From an uncultured Eubacteriales bacterium (GTDB lineage Bacteria > Bacillota > Clostridia > Christensenellales > Christensenellaceae), in NCBI GenBank assembly GCA_948468985.1, contig CAOKKG010000010.1, forward strand, positions 1 through 33,592: DNA of 33,592 nucleotides, written 5' to 3'. Every line of letters begins with the position of its first letter. Position 1 is the first letter of the stretch. The notes beneath the pieces are model-generated. The model did no database searches. It saw nothing but the letters and a program-made list of their open reading frames with translations, and was not told the origin of the DNA. Below are positions 30,008-33,592 of the stretch, piece by piece. A program made the translations under genes and the position numbers.

Positions 30008-30904
30008 TCAGGGGCGGCCGAGGAAGCGGATCTCCGGTTCGAGCCGGATGCCCGTCTGCGCTTCGACGCATTGCTGCACATGCCGGATGAGCGCGCGCAC
30101 ATCGTCAGCTGTTGCGCCGCCGGTGTTGACGACAAACCCTGCGTGTTTGGGGGAGACCTGCGCGCCGCCCACGGCGCATCCCTTGAGGCCGCACTGTTCG
30201 ATGAGCGCGGCGGCGTATCCGCCCTCCGGACGCTTAAAGGTGCTGCCCGCGCTCGGGAAGTCCAGCGGCTGTTTTTTTCGACGCGCGGCCTGTAGGGTGC
30301 GGATCCTTTCGCGCGAGGCGCCGGGGTCGCCCGCGGGGAGGACAAAGCGTGCAGAGAGTAGCGTGAGCGGTTGCTCCATGAGCAGGCTGTGCCGGTAGCG
30401 CAGGTCGAGCTGCGCGGCAGAAAGCGTGTAGATGCGCCCGGCAAGGTCCATGACGCGCGCGCTTTCCAAAAATTGCCCCAGTTCTCCACCATAGGCCCCA
30501 GCGTTCATATACACACCGCCGCCCACCGTGCCCGGGATGCCCGCGGCGAACTCCAGCCCGGAAAGCCCCGCGTCCACCGCGGCGGCAGATAGGGCGGAAA
30601 GCTTTGCCCCGGCCTGCGCCGTGAGGCAGTTCCCCTCCCGCGAAATGGCGGAGAACTGCTTGCCGAGCAGGATCACCGCACCCGCGATGCCGCGGTCGCT
30701 CACCAGGACATTGGAACCGTTGCCGAGTACGATTGCTTCCCCCGCGAACAGCCCCAGGCAGAAAGCGAGCTGCCGTTCGTCCGCGGGAAAGACGGCGAGG
30801 TCAGCTGGACCGCCGATGCGGAAGGTCGTGTATGCCGCCATGGGGAGGTTTTCCTCGAAAGAAATGCCGTTTTCCTCCAAAAGTGCCGCGAGCGCCTGAT
30901 TCAT
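30008..30904 (-). CDS. murB: UDP-N-acetylenolpyruvoylglucosamine reductase
   Basis: FAD enzyme of 298 residues that reduces UDP-GlcNAc-enolpyruvate to UDP-MurNAc, a peptidoglycan precursor step. Motifs: YTTFRIGGPADL, VLGNGSNVLVSD (59-70), GLEFAAGIPGTVGGGVYMNAGAY (116-138), YRHS (170-173), the catalytic Ser in SAGSTFKRP (218-226) and the final EPEIRFLG with a conserved Glu. First gene of the murB-rapZ-whiA-crh group, with its own promoter upstream. Complete and of the expected length. Confidence 0.96.
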   Translation of the reverse strand: MNQALAALLEENGISFEENLPMAAYTTFRIGGPADLAVFPADERQLAFCLGLFAGEAIVLGNGSNVLVSDRGIAGAVILLGKQFSAISREGNCLTAQAGAKLSALSAAAVDAGLSGLEFAAGIPGTVGGGVYMNAGAYGGELGQFLESARVMDLAGRIYTLSAAQLDLRYRHSLLMEQPLTLLSARFVLPAGDPGASRERIRTLQAARRKKQPLDFPSAGSTFKRPEGGYAAALIEQCGLKGCAVGGAQVSPKHAGFVVNTGGATADDVRALIRHVQQCVEAQTGIRLEPEIRFLGRP

Positions 30905-30952
30905 CCGATCCTCCTCCCGAGCCGCCGAGACCGCCCGATGTTTCTTAACTTT

Positions 30953-30981
30953 ATTTTACACGAAAGGCGAGGGTTATTCAA
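30953..30981 (-). promoter_or_regulatory. SigA-type promoter for murB-rapZ-whiA-crh
   Basis: On the minus strand TTGAAT (30976-30981), a 17-base spacer and TAAAAT (30953-30958), placed 40-odd bases before the murB ATG. It lies in the 90-base gap after the solute-binding protein gene, where no clear terminator is seen, so partial read-through is possible. Confidence 0.65.
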
Positions 30982-30994
30982 TAAAGAAAGCGGC

Positions 30995-32098
30995 CTATTT
31001 ACCCAATTGCCACATTTTTGCACATTCCTCTGCCGAGGCAGGGAGTTGTGGCGCGGCCGCAAAGGCAAAACTGTTGGGGACGCGGGCGCATTTTTGCAGC
31101 CGGGCGTACTCCTGATGATAGAGCGGCGCATCGGCGTAGAGATCCTCCTGCGCCGTCGTGGGCAGCAGGTACAGCGAGCTGAGCGCGCGCTGTGCCGTGC
31201 GGGAGAGCAGCGCGGCGGCGAACTCCTGGCAGATCGCCTCCTTTTGGGTATCCATCCCGGCGCGGACGCCGATAAGCTGACACAGGTCGGTGTAGTCCGA
31301 AAAGCCATAGACCTGCGGAGTGAGCACGGTGTTTTGCGATTCGGCCCTTTTGACTTCGGCGGCAGGAGAGAGCAGCAGTGAGACTTCACCCGCCCAGAAG
31401 GCAGAGGTATCGGCAGGGGCGTTTTGCCAAAAGGAGCGCGATTTCCCCGAAAGGGCGCCGTTTCGGGTGCAAAAGAGGGCAGCCTCCGGGAAGGCGAGCA
31501 GGGGACGCGACAGGCTGGCCGAAAAAGTCCCTGCAGAGAGCAACGCCTGCGTCCATTCTAAAAGCGCCGGAGCGCTCCACTCGGTCTCAAGAGAAAGCGG
31601 CATGTCTTCGGCAAAAAAGGCGTCAGGATTGGCGGAGAGGGTATAGAAATCTGCCATATAGGGATAGGCATAGATCTTGCCGCCCGACCGCCCGGCATGG
31701 CGGAAGGGGCGGAGCAGGCTGCTGTTTGCAGGCAGCGGGCAGAGAGCGGAGGCATCGGCAAAGAAGCCGAGCGGAAAGGAGACGAGGTCGGGGAATTCAC
31801 CGCCGGCGATGGCCTCGCGCGCCTCGGGGACGGAGAGGGCGCGCAGCTCGACAAAGACATAGGGGTTTTTCTGCTCAAACGCCCGGATGCGTGCCTTAAG
31901 GTAGGAAACGCCGCTTTCCCCGCCCGTTTTGAAGGAGACGATGTGCCAGAGCACGAGGTCGCCTGTATAGCGCGCCTGTCGCTTTTGTGCCCACAGCGTA
32001 TAGGTGTTTTTGTGGATTCCCTGTAGCAGGAGGGAGGGGGAGAGCGCGCACAGGACGGCGAAAAACAGGCATAAAAAAAGAGTAAAAGCTTTTTTCAT
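30995..32098 (-). CDS. Orphan extracellular solute-binding protein (family 1-like)
   Basis: Protein of 367 residues with an N-terminal signal or anchor (MKKAFTLFLCLFFAVLCALS) and a periplasmic-binding-like body. VLWHIVSF, KARIRAFEQKNPYVFVELRAL, GGEFPDLVSFPLGFF and YPYMADFYTLSANPDAFF recall the N-lobe and hinge of family 1 sugar-binding proteins (PF01547/PF13416). The Cys in the signal (AVLC) does not fit a lipobox, so a lipoprotein is not supported. No permease or ATPase is nearby, which is unusual. It lies between hprK and murB. A function other than transport, for example in sensing or spore formation, is possible. The start follows GGAGGC. Confidence 0.7.
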   Translation of the reverse strand: MKKAFTLFLCLFFAVLCALSPSLLLQGIHKNTYTLWAQKRQARYTGDLVLWHIVSFKTGGESGVSYLKARIRAFEQKNPYVFVELRALSVPEAREAIAGGEFPDLVSFPLGFFADASALCPLPANSSLLRPFRHAGRSGGKIYAYPYMADFYTLSANPDAFFAEDMPLSLETEWSAPALLEWTQALLSAGTFSASLSRPLLAFPEAALFCTRNGALSGKSRSFWQNAPADTSAFWAGEVSLLLSPAAEVKRAESQNTVLTPQVYGFSDYTDLCQLIGVRAGMDTQKEAICQEFAAALLSRTAQRALSSLYLLPTTAQEDLYADAPLYHQEYARLQKCARVPNSFAFAAAPQLPASAEECAKMWQLGK

Positions 32099-32168
32099 GA
32101 AGGAAGCCTCCGGTTGCTTTTACTCTATTTGTATGTCCGGTGCGCCGGAAGATGCGGCAGGCTGCGCT

Positions 32169-33083
32169 TCAGCCGAGTAGGTTTAGCAGGTCCTGATCTA
32201 GCGAATCGGCCGGATTGTGCCCGAGGGACTTCAGGCGGAAGTTCATGGCGGCGACCTCGATGATGATCGCGAGGTTGCGCCCTGGGCGCACGGGGACGGT
32301 AATCTTGGGGATGTCAACGCCGAGCAGCGTCGTGTATTCCGTGTTCATGCCCAGGCGATCGATGTCCTTGACATCGCCGGCGGCTAGGTGGATGCACAGC
32401 GTGATCGTCTTGCTCTCCATGACGGCGCCCATGCCATACAGCACGGAGACATCGACAAGCCCGATGCCGCGGATCTCCATCAGGTGGCGGATGACGTCTG
32501 GTGCGCGCCCGACGAGCACGCTGTCCGAAATTTTGCGGATTTCAACGACATCGTCGGCGATCATGCGGTGCCCGCGCTTTAGAAGCTCGAGCGCCGTCTC
32601 GCTCTTCCCGATGCCGGATTCGCCGGTCAAAAATACGCCCACACCATAGACATCGATGAGCCCGCCGTGCCGGGCGATAGTCGGCGCCAATTCGTTGTCC
32701 AAGAAGATGGAGACCATATTGTAGATCTTCATCGTGTCCTGCGTGGACAGGAATAGCGGGACATCGTGCCGGCGCGCGGCCTCGATGATCATCTCCTCCG
32801 GATACTGGTTGCGGGAAATGATGACGCACGGGATGGGGTAGCTGAAGTAGGCTTCCAGCCGCTCCTGCCGTATCTCGGGCGCGAGGCTTTTTAGGTATTC
32901 AATCTCTCCCTTGCCAAAGAGCTGCACGCGATCCATGGAAAAGTATTCGAAGAAGCCGCTCAGCTGAAGCCCCGGGCGATTGACATCGCTTGAGTGGATG
33001 TTGAAGGTATTCTGGTCGCCCAGATAGATGGGCGTGAGCCGCAATTCCTCGATGAATTTCTTAACTTTGACCGTCTTTTTCAT
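32169..33083 (-). CDS. hprK: HPr kinase/phosphorylase
   Basis: Bifunctional enzyme of 304 residues that phosphorylates HPr or Crh on Ser46 and removes the phosphate, linking glycolytic state to catabolite repression. The C-terminal catalytic domain has RHGGLIDVYGVGV at 138-150, the P-loop GESGIGKS at 154-161, ADD at 177-179, the family signature MEIRGIGLVDV at 202-212 and the VPVRPGRN segment near 263-270. The N-terminal domain (about 1-130) is of normal length. It follows the HAD gene by six bases. Its predicted substrate here is the Crh-like protein at 27820-28095 and any HPr elsewhere in the genome. Confidence 0.97.
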   Translation of the reverse strand: MKKTVKVKKFIEELRLTPIYLGDQNTFNIHSSDVNRPGLQLSGFFEYFSMDRVQLFGKGEIEYLKSLAPEIRQERLEAYFSYPIPCVIISRNQYPEEMIIEAARRHDVPLFLSTQDTMKIYNMVSIFLDNELAPTIARHGGLIDVYGVGVFLTGESGIGKSETALELLKRGHRMIADDVVEIRKISDSVLVGRAPDVIRHLMEIRGIGLVDVSVLYGMGAVMESKTITLCIHLAAGDVKDIDRLGMNTEYTTLLGVDIPKITVPVRPGRNLAIIIEVAAMNFRLKSLGHNPADSLDQDLLNLLG

Positions 33084-33089
33084 AACGAA

Positions 33090-33592
33090 TCATTTCTCCA
33101 GTATGAATTTTTCGATGACTTCTGTAACTCCTTCATGGTCGTTGTCGGCGGAGATGTAGTCCGCGATCTCCTTGATTTCGTCGAGTGCGTTGCCGACGGC
33201 GACGCCGAGACCCGCGTATTCGATCATGCTGGCATCGATCTGGTTGTCGCCGATGGCGATGAGCTCACTCTGCTTGAGGCCGAGCTTTTCCGAGAGGATC
33301 TTGAGCGCGACGCCCTTGTTGCCCTCGGGGTTATTGAGCTCGAGGAAGGTCGGGCGGGAACGGCCGATGTTGAGCATCGGGAAGCGTTCCTTGAGCATCG
33401 GCTGAACCTCCTTCAGGCGCTCCGCAGGCTCGATGATGAGGATCTTGGGTGTTTCGATGTGTTCGCGCTCGAACAGGTGCGGATCCTCCACCGGGTTGAG
33501 GCCGCTGATCTCGTGATAGACATCGCTCGAGGGCGTGTGCTTTTGGAAGATGTAGTTCCCGTCGTCAAAGATCTGCACATACAGGCCCTCTT
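33090..33592 (-). CDS. Cof-type HAD-superfamily hydrolase (5' end outside window)
   Basis: C-terminal 167 residues of a HAD hydrolase; codons are open to the right edge, so the N-terminus with the nucleophile Asp motif is missing. Visible family features are the conserved Lys in the segment NNPEGNKGVALKILSEKLG and motif IV IGDNQIDASMIEYAGLGVAVGNA, typical of Cof/YidA-like phosphatases with a C2 cap. Such enzymes act on sugar phosphates, flavin or similar small phosphorylated molecules; the substrate cannot be given. It precedes hprK by six bases, so the two probably share a transcript that starts beyond the window. Confidence 0.88.
   Translation of the reverse strand, partial: EGLYVQIFDDGNYIFQKHTPSSDVYHEISGLNPVEDPHLFEREHIETPKILIIEPAERLKEVQPMLKERFPMLNIGRSRPTFLELNNPEGNKGVALKILSEKLGLKQSELIAIGDNQIDASMIEYAGLGVAVGNALDEIKEIADYISADNDHEGVTEVIEKFILEK

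Noticed and set aside
32135..32156. TCCGG-TGCG-CCGGA palindrome between hprK and the solute-binding protein
   Set aside because: Only five base pairs and no T-run on either strand, so it was not called a terminator.
1..33592. CRISPR array, tRNA or rRNA genes, insertion sequence ends, prophage or integration sites
   Set aside because: No spaced direct repeats, cloverleaf-like sequences, transposase or integrase motifs were seen in reading both strands.

Overview
The window reads as a chromosome segment from a spore-forming, fairly GC-rich member of the Bacillota, most likely class Clostridia. The evidence is a cotJABC spore-coat operon, HPr kinase with a Crh-like HPr paralogue and WhiA, purine-rich Shine-Dalgarno sites before most genes, dense operons with 4-base ATGA overlaps, and bidirectional hairpin terminators between convergent genes. 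I cannot name a genus. No tRNA, rRNA, CRISPR array, insertion sequence or broken gene was found. The two genes at the window edges (a PiT phosphate transporter on the left, a HAD hydrolase on the right) are cut by the boundary.

Layout. 1-1706: PiT phosphate transporter and its DUF47 (PhoU-like) partner, closed by a bidirectional terminator. 1728-9176 (minus): six-gene surface-polysaccharide operon with three GT2 enzymes, one GT4, an O-antigen ligase/polymerase-like membrane protein and a Wzx-like flippase, read from a promoter with a leader of about 240 nt. 9207-10413 (plus): a divergent GT2 with its own promoter and terminator. 10415-11589 (minus): cotJA-cotJB-cotJC. 11721-18669 (plus): DUF5685 protein, J-domain protein, small membrane protein, FHA protein, FtsW/RodA/SpoVE-type glycosyltransferase, class B penicillin-binding protein and uvrC. 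18716-27071 (plus): a complete shikimate-to-Phe/Tyr operon, aroF-tyrA-aroB-aroA-aroC-pheA-aroEK-aroQ. 27047-27686 (minus): bioY under a BirA-type operator. 27766-33592 (minus): HAD hydrolase, hprK, a solute-binding protein, murB, rapZ, whiA and a Crh-like HPr.

How they work together. The aro operon encodes all seven steps from DAHP to chorismate, plus prephenate dehydrogenase and chorismate mutase-prephenate dehydratase, so one transcript supplies the precursors of both Phe and Tyr. Between uvrC and aroF lies the most striking element of the window: a 35-codon ORF with nine aromatic residues in a ten-residue run (only Phe and Tyr, no Trp), followed by three mutually exclusive RNA hairpins, the last an intrinsic terminator just before the aroF ribosome site. 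This has the architecture of ribosome-mediated transcription attenuation responding to both Phe and Tyr. The plus-strand operon before it couples cell-wall synthesis (FtsW-type plus PBP2-type enzymes) to an FHA phosphothreonine-binding protein. The right end is the conserved hprK / murB-rapZ-whiA-crh neighbourhood linking carbon regulation to envelope growth and division; its HPr paralogue has Lys in place of the phosphorylatable His15 and keeps Ser46.
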